Origin: Streptomyces sp. CB02366
GTDB taxonomy: Bacteria; Actinomycetota; Actinomycetes; Streptomycetales; Streptomycetaceae
NCBI RefSeq assembly: GCF_001905905.1
Contig: NZ_LIVT01000003.1
Coordinates: forward strand, 1,193,001-1,257,000
Length of the DNA: 64,000 bases
Direction of reading: 5' to 3'
Translations under genes and position numbers: made by a program
Shown: positions 25,067-35,915 of the stretch, piece after piece
Layout of the letters: each line of letters opens with the position of its first letter
How positions within the stretch are numbered: the stretch's first letter is position 1
The notes under the pieces: model-generated
Told to the model about the DNA's origin: nothing
The model's input: only the letters and a program-made list of their open reading frames with translations
Databases searched by the model: none

Positions 25067-26122
25067 TCAGCGCCCTGTGCGGCTCGAAGCGGCTTCCGCG
25101 CTCTCCGGGACCGGTGTGTTGTGCGGGGTCTGCGACACATGAGAGACCGCCCTGCCGTCCGAGGTTCGCGAGACCCCCGCGCCTTCTGAGCCCTCCGAGC
25201 CTTCCGGGGCTCGCGAGGCACCCGAGCCCTCCGGGCCTTCTGAGCCCTCCGGTTCTTCCAGCCCATGAGAGGCCTCCAGCTCATGAGAGGCGTCCGGGCC
25301 GGTCGAGGCGTCCGGGCCGGCCGAGGCCGGTGTGCCCGGGTCTGCCGAGCCCTCCGGGACAAGGCCGAGGGCGACGTCCCGCGAAGCCTCGGCCTCCCTC
25401 CGCACCAGCCGGAACCACATGAAGAGCACGAACCCGGCGAAGACGAACCACTCGCCCGTGTACCCCAGGTTCTGGAAAGCCTTCAGATCGAGGCCGCTGC
25501 CCTCCGGGGCCGCCGCAGGCACCGGCTTCATCGCTCCACCCGTGCCGCCCGCCTCGGGCTCGGTGAGGGTCACCCAGGCGTCGTAGACGTCGTACGGGAC
25601 GAGGTTCACCAGAGTCGCGGCACTGATCATGCCGAGCTGGCCCCGGGGAAGCCCGCCCCGGACGTCGACGCCGTTGCTGCGGGCGTTCTCGGAGGCCTGG
25701 AGGTCCCCGGTCACCGTGACCTCGCCCTTGGGCGCGGCGGGCACCCGGGCGTCGCCCGCGGAGCCGGGCAGCCAACCCCGTACCACCGGCAGGGCCTTGC
25801 CGCTGTCCGTACGCAGCATGTTCAGGACGTAGAAGCCCTGCCGGTCGTCGAGTTCCCGGCCGGGCACCAGGAACTGGTCGGCGTACGTGCCGGTGGCGAC
25901 GGCCGGCCGGCCGGACGTCACCTTGTCGACGGGCAGCAGCTCGTCCAGGGGTTTCGCGGCCCGGGTGCCGGGGTCGGGCTGCTTCTCCGCCTGCTCGTGC
26001 GACTGCACGCGGTCCTCGAAGCGGCCGAGCTGCCAGGTGCCCATGAACACGCAGAACGGGATGGCCAGCACGACGAAGAGGTTGATCCCCCACCATCGCG
26101 GGGTCAGCAGGAACCGGTACAC
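25067..26122 (-). CDS. SURF1-family cytochrome oxidase biogenesis protein
   Basis: A 351-residue membrane protein with SURF1 architecture: first membrane helix in PRWWGINLFVVLAIPFCVFMGTWQLGRF with the W-Q-x-x-R motif, a periplasmic domain with VVRGWLP, and a second helix in YTGEWFVFAGFVLFMWFRLVRRE. SURF1 assists heme insertion or assembly of the aa3 cytochrome oxidase. The C-terminal 100 residues are a Ser/Glu/Gly-rich repeat tail beyond the family core. The GTG at 26122 follows GAGGG. Confidence 0.9.
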   Translation of the reverse strand: MYRFLLTPRWWGINLFVVLAIPFCVFMGTWQLGRFEDRVQSHEQAEKQPDPGTRAAKPLDELLPVDKVTSGRPAVATGTYADQFLVPGRELDDRQGFYVLNMLRTDSGKALPVVRGWLPGSAGDARVPAAPKGEVTVTGDLQASENARSNGVDVRGGLPRGQLGMISAATLVNLVPYDVYDAWVTLTEPEAGGTGGAMKPVPAAAPEGSGLDLKAFQNLGYTGEWFVFAGFVLFMWFRLVRREAEASRDVALGLVPEGSADPGTPASAGPDASTGPDASHELEASHGLEEPEGSEGPEGSGASRAPEGSEGSEGAGVSRTSDGRAVSHVSQTPHNTPVPESAEAASSRTGR

Positions 26123-26217
26123 CCCTCAAAGGTACGGTTCCCCGCCCCGTGCTCCCGGAGCGGGGTCCGCCCTTTATCCGCCTCTTACGCCCGCCCGAGG
26201 CCCGAGGGAGCCTCCGC

Positions 26218-28125
26218 TCACCGCCCCCGGCCCCGGCGCACGAGAGCACCGCCCACCCACCGGGCGGGGCCCCCGGGCGCCCGGCCCGCCCGGTCGAGGA
26301 TCACCCCGCCGCACCGGTCACCGCGCCTCCCCCCCAGGTGTTTCAGGGCGAACTCCAGCTCCAGCCGCACCTGCTTGATCCGCTCCTCCACCACCAGCGA
26401 GCCGTGCCCGGCGTCGTACCGGTAGACCTCGTGGACCGCGCCGCGCGCCGCCAGCCGGTCCACGTAGTTCTCCACCTGACGGATGGGGCAGCGCGGATCG
26501 TTGACGCCCGCCGAGATGTAGACCGGGGCGCGCACCGCGTCGACGTACGTCAGCGGGGACGACGCCTCGAAGCGCTCGGGGACCTCCTCCGGCGTGCCGC
26601 CCAGCAGGGTGCGGTCCATCGCCTTCAGCGCCTCCATCTCGTCGTGGTACGCCGTGACGTAGTCCGCGACCGGCACCGCGGCCAGCCCCAGCGCCCAGGC
26701 GTCGGGCTGGGTGCCGAGCCCGAGCAGGGTGAGGTAGCCGCCCCAGGAGCCGCCCGCCAGCACCAGCCGCTCCGGGTCCGCGAGCCCGGACGCCGTCGAC
26801 CACTCCCGCACGGCCGCGATGTCCTCCAGCTCGATCAGGCCGACCCGGTGCTTCAACGCGTCCGTCCAGGCCCGGCCGTACCCGGTGGAACCCCGGTAGT
26901 TGACCCGGACGACCGCGAAGCCGTGGTCCAGCCAGGCGGCCGGCCCGGAGGCGAAGGCGTCGCTGTCGTGCCAGGTCGGCCCTCCGTGGACCTCGAAGAC
27001 CGTGGGGAAGGGGCCCTCCCCGGTCGCGGGCCGCTGCACGAGGGCGTGGATGCGGCCGCCCGGCCCGTCCACCCACACGTCCTCGACGGGCACGGACGGC
27101 GGGGCCTTCGCGCCGGGCGGGTCCAGGACCACGGCGCCGCTCGTGGACCGCACCACGGGCGGCTGGGCGGCCGAGGACCACAGGTACTCCACCGTGCCGT
27201 CGGGACGGGCCGTGGCGCTCGACACCGTGCCAGCGGGCGTCTCCACGCGCACGGGCCCCGCGGCCCCCGGCTCGTACCGCCACAGCTCGCTGCGGGCCTC
27301 GAATTCGTGCTCGATGAGCAGCGCGGAGCCGTCCGGATACCACTCGGCCCCCACATCGCCCGGCAGGTCGACCGGCAGCGCGGTCTCCGTGCCCGCGACC
27401 GGGTCCCAGATCATCGGCTCCCAGCGGCCCCGGCGCTGGTGCCCGACGAGGAGCCGGGTGTCCCCGGCCACCGGGGCGAAGCCCAGCACGGAGAGCCCCA
27501 GCTCCTTGGTGCCGCCCTCGGTGTCGTCCAGCTCGGCCACCGTGGAGCCGTCCGGCCGCACCACCCGCAGCGCGGAGTGCATCGCGTCACCGTGCTCGGT
27601 GTGCTCCAGCGCGATCAGGGTGCCGTCGTGGGAGAGGTCCCCGACCCCGGCGGATTCCCGGTGCCGGTAGATCTCCACCGGTTCGCCGCCCGGCTCGCGC
27701 ACCAGGTGGACCGTCGTGCCGTCCTCGTCCGTGGATCGCCCGATCACCGCCGAACCGTCGCGTCCGAGGGCCAGGCCCGCCGGGTAGGAAGGGGCGAGGC
27801 CCGGCACGGCCGGTTCGTCCTCCCCGCCGTCGAACGGCTGGCGCATCCACACGCCGAACTCGTCGCCGTCGGTGTCGCTGAACCACCAGATCGCTTCCCC
27901 GTCCGGCGTCAGCACCCCGTCGGTGGTCCCGTTGGGCCGGTCGGTCACCTGGCGCTGCCGCCCGCTCGCCCGGTCCCACGCGTACAGCTCGTAGGTCCCG
28001 GTGGCGTTCGACACGAAGAGAGAGCGGTCAGGCGCGTCCTCGGCCCAGTCGGGCAGGGACACCCGGGGCGCGCGGAACCGCTGCTCCCACTCCGGCGTGG
28101 TCGAGGCGTTCTGTGTTTCGCTCAT
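26218..28125 (-). CDS. Prolyl-oligopeptidase family (S9) serine peptidase
   Basis: About 635 residues. An N-terminal beta-propeller (LFVSNATGTYELYAWD, PDGEAIWWFSDTDGDEFGVW, DGSAVIGRSTDEDG repeats) precedes an alpha/beta-hydrolase domain. The nucleophile is in LAGGSWGGYLTLL, the aspartate in SAGVNDPRCPI and the histidine in YDAGHGSLV, the complete S9 triad. It should cleave short peptides in the cytoplasm, as no signal peptide is visible. The ATG at 28125 follows GGAGGGC; longer in-frame starts overlap the DnaA-box-like sites. Confidence 0.9.
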   Translation of the reverse strand: MSETQNASTTPEWEQRFRAPRVSLPDWAEDAPDRSLFVSNATGTYELYAWDRASGRQRQVTDRPNGTTDGVLTPDGEAIWWFSDTDGDEFGVWMRQPFDGGEDEPAVPGLAPSYPAGLALGRDGSAVIGRSTDEDGTTVHLVREPGGEPVEIYRHRESAGVGDLSHDGTLIALEHTEHGDAMHSALRVVRPDGSTVAELDDTEGGTKELGLSVLGFAPVAGDTRLLVGHQRRGRWEPMIWDPVAGTETALPVDLPGDVGAEWYPDGSALLIEHEFEARSELWRYEPGAAGPVRVETPAGTVSSATARPDGTVEYLWSSAAQPPVVRSTSGAVVLDPPGAKAPPSVPVEDVWVDGPGGRIHALVQRPATGEGPFPTVFEVHGGPTWHDSDAFASGPAAWLDHGFAVVRVNYRGSTGYGRAWTDALKHRVGLIELEDIAAVREWSTASGLADPERLVLAGGSWGGYLTLLGLGTQPDAWALGLAAVPVADYVTAYHDEMEALKAMDRTLLGGTPEEVPERFEASSPLTYVDAVRAPVYISAGVNDPRCPIRQVENYVDRLAARGAVHEVYRYDAGHGSLVVEERIKQVRLELEFALKHLGGRRGDRCGGVILDRAGRAPGGPARWVGGALVRRGRGR

Positions 28126-28166
28126 GCCCTCCATCCAACCCGATCGGCCACCCCGGCGGGGCGCCC

Positions 28167-28228
28167 TGTGGATAACCTCTTCGTCCACTCCTCCACAGGT
28201 CGGCTGATATTCCGCAGGCTGTGGATAA
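28167..28228. other. Two DnaA-box-like sites in a divergent promoter region
   Basis: TGTGGATAA occurs at 28167-28175 and 28220-28228, each the reverse complement of the TTATCCACA DnaA box. They lie between the S9 peptidase and methyltransferase starts. Sequence match only. Confidence 0.35.
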
Positions 28229-28268
28229 CCAGTCGCCTCCCGTCGGGCCTGTGGGTAGCTTTCGGCTC

Positions 28269-29111
28269 ATGTACTCCCCGACTCCTGACGACTGGCGCGA
28301 CGCCAACCGTGCGCGCTGGGACGAGCGTGTGCCGATCCACGTGGCGAGCGACTTCTACGACCTGGACGCGTTCCGGGCGGGCCGGGACGCGCTGCGCGAC
28401 TTCGAGCTGGCCGAGGTCGGCGACGTCACGGGCAGGACGCTGCTGCACCTCCAGTGCCATATAGGCGTGGACACCCTGTCCTGGGCGCGGCACGGCGCGA
28501 GGCAGGTGGTGGGCCTCGACTTCTCCGAGCCCGCCGTCGAGACCGCCCGGGGCCTCGCGGAGGAGTTGGGCCTGGGGCCGGACCGGGCGGCGTTCGTCGC
28601 GGCCGACGTGTACGACGCGCCGTCCGCCGCGCCCGACTCCGCGTACGACATCGTCTACACGGGCCTCGGCGCGCTCAACTGGCTGCCCGACGTCCAGCGC
28701 TGGGCCGAGACCGCCGCCTCTCTGGTCGCCCCCGGCGGGTTCCTCTACGTCGTGGAGTTCCACCCGCTGACCGACTCGATGGACGCCGAGACCGGTTCGG
28801 TGGTCACCGACGACTACTTCAGCCGGGACGCCTGGGTGGACGAGACGCCGGGCACGTACGCCGACCTCGACGCGCCGACGGTGCACAACCGCAGCGTCGA
28901 GTGGCAGCACCCGGTGGGCCGGGTGGTGACGGCGCTGGCCTCGGCCGGGCTGCGGATCGAGTTCCTCCACGAGCACGACTCCTCGCTCTTCCAGCGGTTC
29001 GAGGCGCTGGAACGCCATCCGGACGGCCACTACCGCTACCCGGCGGGGCGCCCGCGCATCCCGCTGATGTACTCGGTCAAGGCATCGCGCCCGGTGGAGC
29101 ACCAGGACTGA
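28269..29111 (+). CDS. SAM-dependent methyltransferase
   Basis: About 280 residues with class I methyltransferase motifs: TLLHLQCHIGVDTL (motif I, with QCHIG in place of a Gly-rich loop), VVGLDFSEPAVETA and VTDDYFSRD, plus a C-terminal SSLFQRFEALERHPDG segment. This subgroup is common in actinobacteria; the substrate is unknown. The ATG at 28269 lies 7 bases after TAGCTT, so a leaderless transcript is likely; no ribosome site is present. Confidence 0.8.
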   Translation: MYSPTPDDWRDANRARWDERVPIHVASDFYDLDAFRAGRDALRDFELAEVGDVTGRTLLHLQCHIGVDTLSWARHGARQVVGLDFSEPAVETARGLAEELGLGPDRAAFVAADVYDAPSAAPDSAYDIVYTGLGALNWLPDVQRWAETAASLVAPGGFLYVVEFHPLTDSMDAETGSVVTDDYFSRDAWVDETPGTYADLDAPTVHNRSVEWQHPVGRVVTALASAGLRIEFLHEHDSSLFQRFEALERHPDGHYRYPAGRPRIPLMYSVKASRPVEHQD

Positions 29112-29181
29112 CGGCTGAGGACGATCCGCCGCCCGGGCCTGCCCCGGCCGGTTGTCAGTGGCGGGGGCCACACTCGTCCTC

Positions 29182-29682
29182 ATGACCGACATGACAGGTG
29201 GATCGGCGGGCGGAGCCCTGCCCGCGACGGCTTCCGGCACGACGGCGGGAGTCGTCCCCGGCGCGATGCCGGGGCCGGCGACGGCGGCCCTGCGCGAGGC
29301 GGTGGAGACGTACTGGACGGCGGCCGAGGCCCGCGACTGGGACGCGTTCGGGGCGACCCTGGCCGAGGAGGTGGTGTACGAACTGCCGCAGACCCGGGAG
29401 CGGATCAGCGGCAGGGAGCGGTACGTGCGGTTCAACCGGGAGTATCCGGGCGACTGGCACGTCCGGGTCGAGCGGATCGTCGCCGACGCGGAGGGCCGGC
29501 AGGCCGCCGCCCGCACCGGGTTCACCGTGACGGGAGGACAGGAGGGCGGGCCGCCCCAGGAGTTGGACGCCATCCACTTCTTCACGTTCGACGAGGACGG
29601 GCTGATCACCGGGGTGACGGACTTCTGGCCCGAGTCGTACGAGCCGCCGGCCGGCCGCGAACACCTGGTCGAGCGGCACTGA
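29182..29682 (+). CDS. SnoaL/NTF2-like domain protein
   Basis: About 166 residues. After a low-complexity N-terminus, ALREAVETYWTAAEARDWDAFGATLAEEVVYELPQTRERI and IHFFTFDEDGLITGVTDFW give the NTF2/SnoaL cone fold seen in limonene-epoxide-hydrolase-like and stress proteins. The ATG at 29182 has no ribosome site and is probably leaderless; an in-frame ATG or GTG further in could instead be used. Function unknown. Confidence 0.75.
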   Translation: MTDMTGGSAGGALPATASGTTAGVVPGAMPGPATAALREAVETYWTAAEARDWDAFGATLAEEVVYELPQTRERISGRERYVRFNREYPGDWHVRVERIVADAEGRQAAARTGFTVTGGQEGGPPQELDAIHFFTFDEDGLITGVTDFWPESYEPPAGREHLVERH

Positions 29683-29735
29683 GAGAGGCGGCCCACCGGT
29701 CGCCCGGCGCGCCGCCTCTCCACGTGCGGTCGGTC

Positions 29736-30542
29736 CTACACCGCCGAGCGGAAGGCGGGCAGGTAACCGCCCGACTGCCCCGCCGCCTTGGGGTGGTACG
29801 AGTTCTGGACCGGAATGGCGACGCTGTGCAGCCAGGCGTCGCCCGAGCACAGTTCGTGCCCGGTGAACTCGTCCACCACGCTGGAGAAGGTGAACCCGGC
29901 GTCGGCGGACCGCTTGGCGATGACGCCGTTCAGCACGTCCGACGCGTTGTTGATCGCCCTGCGTTCGCCCTCGGTCAGCCCGGCGACGCAGCGGCCGGAG
30001 AGCTGGTAGAAGCGGGGGTAGCCGAGGACCACGACCTGGGCCTGAGGGGCCCGGGCCCGGATGCCGTCGTAGAGCGCGTCGAGGCTGCCGGGGAGGGAAC
30101 CGTTCATCTGCGACACGGCGTTGTTCACGCTGGTGATGCAGGTGGCCTCGCTGCCGAGGACGCAGTCCTGCATGACGCCGGCGAATCCGACGTCGTTGCC
30201 TCCGGCGGTGACGCTCACCAACGTCGTGGACGCGTCGAGCACGCCGAGCTGGCCGCTCGCCACGGACGAGGTCGTCGCTCCCGAGCAGGCGACGAAGTCG
30301 AAGGAGGCGGGGGAGTTCGCCGCCTGCCACAGATAGGGGTAGGCGTTGGTGCTGCGCCGGCAGTCGCCGCTGTCCGCCAGGTAGTTTCCGGCGCCGACTC
30401 CCGAGGAGTAGGAGTCGCCGAGGGCGACATAGCCGCCCGCGGCGGCCGAGTCGTTCGCGACGGCCGGGCCCGCGGCCCCGAGGGCGGCCGCGGCGGCGAG
30501 GGCGAACGTGATGAGGGAAGCCCGGATTCTGCTTACTGACAT
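29736..30542 (-). CDS. Secreted SGNH/GDSL lipase-esterase
   Basis: A 268-residue precursor with a signal peptide (RASLITFALAAAAALGAAG then AVAND) and SGNH blocks: Ser in ALGDSYSSGVGAG, Gly in CSGATTS, Asn in TAGGNDVGF, and the Asp/His end block in SGDAWLHS and QNSYHPKAAGQ. Six cysteines pair as in Streptomyces extracellular lipases of this type. It should hydrolyse esters outside the cell. The ATG is at 30542; a usual promoter region follows upstream, without an operator I can name. Confidence 0.93.
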   Translation of the reverse strand: MSVSRIRASLITFALAAAAALGAAGPAVANDSAAAGGYVALGDSYSSGVGAGNYLADSGDCRRSTNAYPYLWQAANSPASFDFVACSGATTSSVASGQLGVLDASTTLVSVTAGGNDVGFAGVMQDCVLGSEATCITSVNNAVSQMNGSLPGSLDALYDGIRARAPQAQVVVLGYPRFYQLSGRCVAGLTEGERRAINNASDVLNGVIAKRSADAGFTFSSVVDEFTGHELCSGDAWLHSVAIPVQNSYHPKAAGQSGGYLPAFRSAV

Positions 30543-31021
30543 GGCTGCAGGCCCTTCGAGGTGTGGGGGGATGAGGGGGTGAGCCGTGAGGAGAAACGGA
30601 GGTCGGGGGAGCGATGCAGTTTCTAGCAGCTGGCGGTACCAGCGGGTAATGCCCCTGCGAGAAGTCGTCTGATATGCCCGAATGATCGTTCGGTGAATTA
30701 TGCTCCGCGCGTAGATAAACTCTCAACTGCGTTTTCTTGCAGGGGAGTTGGGGGAAATTCCGTGCGTCTCGGCGAGGCCGGAGGGCGGCGTTTCCCGACC
30801 CGGGAGGGACGGGCCCGGGCCCGGGAGGAGCAGGGGATTCATCCTTACGGGTCAACTCGCGGCACACCGGGGCGGACTGTCCGGGCACGGGGGCTGCGAG
30901 GCGCGGGGACGCCCGGACCCCCTGCCCCGTCCGAGGCCGCCGAGGTGAGCGGGCGCCCGGGAGCGTGCCCGGCCGCACGGGGGTGAGGGCCGTCGAGCCC
31001 GGCCGTCGAAACCGGGGCCGT

Positions 31022-31087
31022 CGCGTGGGCGGACGCCGGGGGCGTGCCCGGCGCCGCGTGGGCGGACGTCGGGGCGTGCCCGGGACC
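31022..31087. repeat. 33-bp tandem duplication upstream of the NACHT gene
   Basis: CGCGTGGGCGGACG starts at 31022 and again at 31055, giving two similar 33-base units. It lies in the 700-bp gap 30543-31245, in which I see no gene. Confidence 0.6.
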
Positions 31088-31165
31088 GCGGGGGCGGGGG
31101 ACCGCCCGCGGGAGGCCCCTGACGCCTGGCCGTCTCCGTATCTCCGCACGTGACTTCCCACGGAG

Positions 31166-31197
31166 GGTGATCGCTGATCACCGGATCGTCATATCCT
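31166..31197 (+). promoter_or_regulatory. Palindrome and -10 box upstream of the NACHT gene
   Basis: A perfect inverted repeat GGTGATC-GCT-GATCACC (31166-31182) ends 9 bases before TATCCT (31192-31197) and covers the expected -35 position. The position suits a repressor site. Confidence 0.5.
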
Positions 31198-31245
31198 GAC
31201 GGCCGGGGCGGCCGAGGGCGCCGCGCGCCACCACTCGGAGAGCAG

Positions 31246-34002
31246 ATGGAACCCGCGGTTATCGGGGCGCGCCTCGCGTCCAGCGTCGTGACCCCCCTCA
31301 TCAAGAAGCTGTTCCTGAACCCGGGGCCGGGGGCGGAACTGGTCGACAAGCCGGTCCGGGTCTCCCGGCTCGTGTCCTTCCGTGGAGAGCAGCGGACGCT
31401 CTCCGACAGCGCGCTGCACCGGATAGCCGAGGAACTGGTCGAGCGCGCCGTCCAGTCGACCGGCACCGAGGAGCGGCTGCCCAGCTTCGAGGTCCGAGCC
31501 GTCACCAACGCCGTCGCCTCGTCGCTGCGGGCCATGGGCACCCTCGACATGGATGACGTACAGGCCGTGAAACTCGGTCACATGGACCTGGCCCGGCGGC
31601 TGAGGTCGATGAGCCGGGCGGCCGTGCTGGGGCTGTCGGCCGACGCCGTCGAGCTGCATGCGAACGTGCTGAACACCGCGTGTCTGCACATCCTGAACTT
31701 CTTCACCCAGCGCTCGGCGTTCGTGCCGCGCACCCTGGTGGAGCAGAGCCGGAGCATCGAGGACCTCACGCGCAAGATCGACTCGCTCATCACCCGGGAA
31801 CCGTCCCCCGCGGACGGGCCTTTCGAGGAGCGGTACGCGCGCTACATCACGGACAAGCACGGCAAGTTGAGCATCTTCGGCCTCGACCTGTCCCAGGGGC
31901 CGGAGAACTGGCGGCTGGATGTCGCCTACCTCAGTCTCGACGCGGTGGGCGATGCCACCGGAGCCACCCCCACCCGGCTCCCCGCCGACCAGGTGCTGAC
32001 CGCGCGGGACCGGGTCCTGCTGCGCGGTGTGGCCGGCTCCGGCAAGACGACGCTCGTGCAGTGGCTGGCGGTCTCCACCACGCGGCGGGAACAGCTGGAC
32101 CTCTACGGGCTGGTGCCGTTCGTCCTGCCCCTGCGCACGCTCACCAGGGGCGGCGCCCGGCTGCCGGCCCCCGACGAGTTCCTGTCGGCGGTGGACTGCC
32201 CGATCGCCGCACTGCAACCGGTGGGCTGGTTCGACCGGGTACTGAGGGCCGGCCGCGGCCTCATCCTCATCGACGGCATCGACGAGATCCCGGAGGACGA
32301 CCGCAACGACGCCCGCCGCTGGCTCCAGGAACTGATCAGCACCTATCCGGAGAACCGCTGGCTCGTCACCTCGCGGCCCTCCGCCGTCCAGGAGAACTGG
32401 CTGAGCGGGGACGACTTCGCCGAAGCGGACCTCGCACCGATGAGCAGGGACGACATCGCCGATTTCGTGAACCGCTGGCACACGGCGGCCGGGATCAGCG
32501 ACCAGTACGCCCGCGAACTGTTACGCGCCGTACGGTCCAAGCAGGACCTCGGCCGGCTCGCCACCAACCCGCTGATGTGCGGCCTGATCTGCGCACTGCA
32601 CCAGGACCGCCGCGGCTACCTCCCCGAGGGCCGCAAGGAGATCTACGACGCGGCGCTCTCGATGCTGCTCTTCCGGCGCGACCGTGAACGCGGCGTCTAC
32701 AAACCGGGCTCGATCCGCATCGGCGAGGCGCACCACATCCAGCTGATCCAGAAGCTGGCCTACTGGATGATCCGCAACGGCCGCTCCGAGATGGACCGCG
32801 CCGACGCGGTGGGCCTCCTCGCCCAGACCCTGCCCACCATGCCGAAGGTGGCGGAGCAGGGCACGGCGGAGGAGATCTACCGGCACCTCCTCATCCGCAG
32901 CGGCCTGCTGCGGGAACCGAGCGTCCACTCGATGGACTTCATCCACCGGACCTTCCAGGACTACCTCGGCGCCAAGGCCGCCGTCGAGGGACTCGACTTC
33001 GACTTCCTCATCGCCAACGCGCACCTGGACCAGTGGGAGGACGTCATCAGAATGGCCGTCGCCCACTCCCGCCCGACCGAGCGCACCCGGATCCTGACCG
33101 GCCTCGTCCGGCGGACCGACGTCACGCCGCACGGGATGAACCGTCTGCACCTCCTCGCGGCCGCCTGCCTCGAACACGCCACGGAACTCGACCCCGAGGT
33201 CCGTGCGGAAGTGCAGCAGTACGCGGGCGCCCTGATCCCGCCCCGTACCCCGGACCAGGCCCGAGCACTGGTCGAGGTCGGCCCGGTGGTACTGGACCTG
33301 CTCCCGCATCCGCCGGACGAGCCGCCGGGCAAGGAGTGGTGGGAGAAGAAGCACCGGATCGAGGAGGCGGCCGTCGACGACCGGTCGGACGAGGAGAGGG
33401 CGGCGGACGAGGCGGTGGAGGAGGCTGCCGACGAGGCCCACCTCACCGTGTTCGCCGCGACCCGCATCGCGACCGACGCGGCCATCGACGTCCTCGCCCG
33501 CTACCGCGGCCACTACGACCTCCGGGTGCGCCACGAACTCGTCCGGGCCTGGAGCCGCTTCGACACCGACGTCTACGGCGAGGAGGTCATCGCCCACCTC
33601 GACGAGGACGACCTCTACTTTCCGGTCTCCAACCTGGCCGAACTGCACGCGCTCAGCAGCTACGGAGGACGGGCCAGCATCAAGATCGTCGGCGACTTCA
33701 CGGCCGTCGACTTCCTCAACGGCTGCCGCAGGAGGCGGATCACCGACCTCTGGCTGACCGCGGACATCGGCGTCTCGTGGCGGTGGCTGCGCGAACTGCC
33801 GCAGCTGCGCACCCTGACCGTCGAGACCCCGCTGCCCCACCTGGACGTGGCGCCGATGGCCCCCGTACTGCCGCTGCGCAGGATCCACGTGCCCAGGGGG
33901 GTGACGGTCTCCGGCGTCGACTCCCTGCCCTCGTCCATGAGAGTGGTGCGCATGGAGAGCCGGGCCGGTACGACCGCCCGACCCGCGGACGGCCGGGGAT
34001 AA
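31246..34002 (+). CDS. Bacterial NACHT-domain NTPase (NLR-like), putative defence protein
   Basis: A 918-residue STAND NTPase. Residues 1-200 are a helical N-terminal domain ([22 protein letters not shown] start) like the NACHT-associated helical domains of actinobacteria. The NACHT core has Walker [15 protein letters not shown] near 263, Walker [12 protein letters not shown] near 343 and VTSRPSAV sensor, then winged helix [15 protein letters not shown]. The C-terminal third is helical and ends in a short LRR-like stretch ([26 protein letters not shown]). Bacterial NACHT proteins can protect against phage, by sensing with the C-terminus and acting through the N-terminus. Here no separate nuclease or protease effector is fused or adjacent. 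ATG preceded by GGAGAG. Confidence 0.85.
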   Translation: MEPAVIGARLASSVVTPLIKKLFLNPGPGAELVDKPVRVSRLVSFRGEQRTLSDSALHRIAEELVERAVQSTGTEERLPSFEVRAVTNAVASSLRAMGTLDMDDVQAVKLGHMDLARRLRSMSRAAVLGLSADAVELHANVLNTACLHILNFFTQRSAFVPRTLVEQSRSIEDLTRKIDSLITREPSPADGPFEERYARYITDKHGKLSIFGLDLSQGPENWRLDVAYLSLDAVGDATGATPTRLPADQVLTARDRVLLRGVAGSGKTTLVQWLAVSTTRREQLDLYGLVPFVLPLRTLTRGGARLPAPDEFLSAVDCPIAALQPVGWFDRVLRAGRGLILIDGIDEIPEDDRNDARRWLQELISTYPENRWLVTSRPSAVQENWLSGDDFAEADLAPMSRDDIADFVNRWHTAAGISDQYARELLRAVRSKQDLGRLATNPLMCGLICALHQDRRGYLPEGRKEIYDAALSMLLFRRDRERGVYKPGSIRIGEAHHIQLIQKLAYWMIRNGRSEMDRADAVGLLAQTLPTMPKVAEQGTAEEIYRHLLIRSGLLREPSVHSMDFIHRTFQDYLGAKAAVEGLDFDFLIANAHLDQWEDVIRMAVAHSRPTERTRILTGLVRRTDVTPHGMNRLHLLAAACLEHATELDPEVRAEVQQYAGALIPPRTPDQARALVEVGPVVLDLLPHPPDEPPGKEWWEKKHRIEEAAVDDRSDEERAADEAVEEAADEAHLTVFAATRIATDAAIDVLARYRGHYDLRVRHELVRAWSRFDTDVYGEEVIAHLDEDDLYFPVSNLAELHALSSYGGRASIKIVGDFTAVDFLNGCRRRRITDLWLTADIGVSWRWLRELPQLRTLTVETPLPHLDVAPMAPVLPLRRIHVPRGVTVSGVDSLPSSMRVVRMESRAGTTARPADGRG

Positions 34003-34154
34003 ACGGCTCGCCGTCACGGCGGGGAGGCGCCCTACGATGGCCGCGTTCCGCAGTTGCGCGCGCCCGCGCACGGCAGCCGCCGACTGCACACACCGGCCGG
34101 ACCCGCCACGACACGGCCGCCGGCGCCGCACACGTACGAATGGAGCATCCGAGG

Positions 34155-35876
34155 ATGGCTCGACACCTGGTAACCAGCGCGCTTCCCTACATCAACGGGA
34201 TCAAGCACCTGGGCAACATGGTGGGGTCGATGCTTCCGGCGGACGTGTACTCCCGGTACCTCCGCCAGCGCGGTCACGACGTCCTCTACATCTGCGCGAC
34301 CGACGAGCACGGCACGCCCGCCGAGCTGGCGGCCAAGGCGGCCGACGTGTCCGTGGCGGAGTTCTGCGCGCAGGCTCACGACGCGCAGAAGGCTGTGTAC
34401 GACGGTTTCCAGCTGGCCTTCGACTACTTCGGCCGCAGCTCCTCGCAGCAGAACGTCGAGATCACCCAGCACTTCGCGCGGCAGCTGAAGGAGAACGGCT
34501 TCATCGAGGAGCGTGCGATCCGCCAGGTCTATTCGCCGGTCGACGGCCGTTTCCTCCCCGACCGGTACGTCGAGGGCACCTGTCCCCACTGCGGTTACGA
34601 CAAGGCGCGCGGCGACCAGTGCGAGAACTGCACCCGCGTCCTCGACCCGACCGACCTGCTGGACCCGCGCTCGGCGATCAGCGGCTCCACGGAGCTGGAG
34701 ATCCGTGAGACGAAGCACCTCTTCCTGCTCCAGTCGAAGCTCCAGCACGAGGTCGAGGCGTGGGTGGCCCGGCACGAGGGGGACTGGCCGCAGCTGTCCT
34801 CCTCCATCGCCCGCAAGTGGCTGACCGAGGGCCTGCTCGACCGGGCGATCACCCGCGACCTGGACTGGGGCGTTCCGGTCCCGGCGGACACCTGGCCAGA
34901 GCTGGCGGCCGAGGGCAAGGTCTTCTACGTCTGGTTCGACGCCCCGATCGAGTACATCGGCGCGACGAAGGAGTGGGCGGACGCCGCCCCGGGCGGGGAG
35001 ACCCGGGACTGGAAGTCGTGGTGGTACGAGGCCGACGACACGGTCCGCTACACGCAGTTCATGGCGAAGGACAACGTCCCGTTCCACACGGTGATGTTCC
35101 CCGCCACCGAGCTGGGCGTGCGCGAACCGTGGAAGAAGGTCGACGTCGTCAAGGGCTTCAACTGGCTGACGTACTACGGCGGCAAGTTCTCCACCTCCCA
35201 GCAGCGGGGCATCTTCACCGACGCCGCCCTGGACACGCTCCCCGCCGACTACTGGCGCTACTTCCTGGTCGCCAACGCCCCCGAGTCCGACGACTCCTCC
35301 TTCACCTGGGAGCACTTCGCCGCCACGGTCAACAAGGACCTGGCCGACACCCTCGGCAACTTCGTCAACCGCGTCCTGTCCTTCTCCCGCAAGCGCTTCG
35401 GCGACGAGGTCCCCGCAGGCAGCGCGGCAGGCGAGGCGGAGACGCGACTCGGCGAGGAGACCGCCCGCCTGCTGGCCGAGTACGAGGAGCACATGGACGC
35501 CCTCCAGTACCGCAAGGCGGCCGCGGCACTGCGGGCCCTGTGGTCGGCGGGCAACTCCTACCTGGAGGAGAAGGCCCCCTGGCTGGAGATCAAGACCGAC
35601 CCGGACGGCGCGGCCCTGACCCTGCGCACGGCGATGAACCTGATCCACCTGTACGCGATCGTCTCCGAACCGTTCATCCCGGCCTCGGCTGCCGCGATGC
35701 GGGGCGCCTTCGCCCTGCCCGCCGACTCCGCGACCTGGGTGACGGCCGACGAGGCCAAGTCCCTGGACGCCGTCCCCGCCGGCACCCCGTTCACCGTCCC
35801 GCCGGTCCTCTTCGCGAAGATCACGGATGAGGACCTGGAGACCTACCGGGAGCGCTTCGGGGGCGCGGGAGCCTGA
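34155..35876 (+). CDS. metG: Methionyl-tRNA synthetase
   Basis: A 573-residue class I synthetase: [19 protein letters not shown] holds the HIGH-type site (HLGN), a zinc knuckle [17 protein letters not shown] lies near residues 140-156, [15 protein letters not shown] binds methionine, and the KMSKS loop reads KFSTS. It charges tRNA-Met. It is the short form without the C-terminal tRNA-binding domain. The ATG at 34155 follows a GAGG site. Confidence 0.95.
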   Translation: MARHLVTSALPYINGIKHLGNMVGSMLPADVYSRYLRQRGHDVLYICATDEHGTPAELAAKAADVSVAEFCAQAHDAQKAVYDGFQLAFDYFGRSSSQQNVEITQHFARQLKENGFIEERAIRQVYSPVDGRFLPDRYVEGTCPHCGYDKARGDQCENCTRVLDPTDLLDPRSAISGSTELEIRETKHLFLLQSKLQHEVEAWVARHEGDWPQLSSSIARKWLTEGLLDRAITRDLDWGVPVPADTWPELAAEGKVFYVWFDAPIEYIGATKEWADAAPGGETRDWKSWWYEADDTVRYTQFMAKDNVPFHTVMFPATELGVREPWKKVDVVKGFNWLTYYGGKFSTSQQRGIFTDAALDTLPADYWRYFLVANAPESDDSSFTWEHFAATVNKDLADTLGNFVNRVLSFSRKRFGDEVPAGSAAGEAETRLGEETARLLAEYEEHMDALQYRKAAAALRALWSAGNSYLEEKAPWLEIKTDPDGAALTLRTAMNLIHLYAIVSEPFIPASAAAMRGAFALPADSATWVTADEAKSLDAVPAGTPFTVPPVLFAKITDEDLETYRERFGGAGA

Positions 35877-35915
35877 GGCAGGGCCGGTCACGACGGGCTG
35901 AGGTCCCCTGGGCCC

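Noticed and set aside
28167..28228. DnaA boxes as a replication origin.
   Set aside because: Only two boxes, no dnaA/dnaN neighbours and no AT-rich unwinding region.
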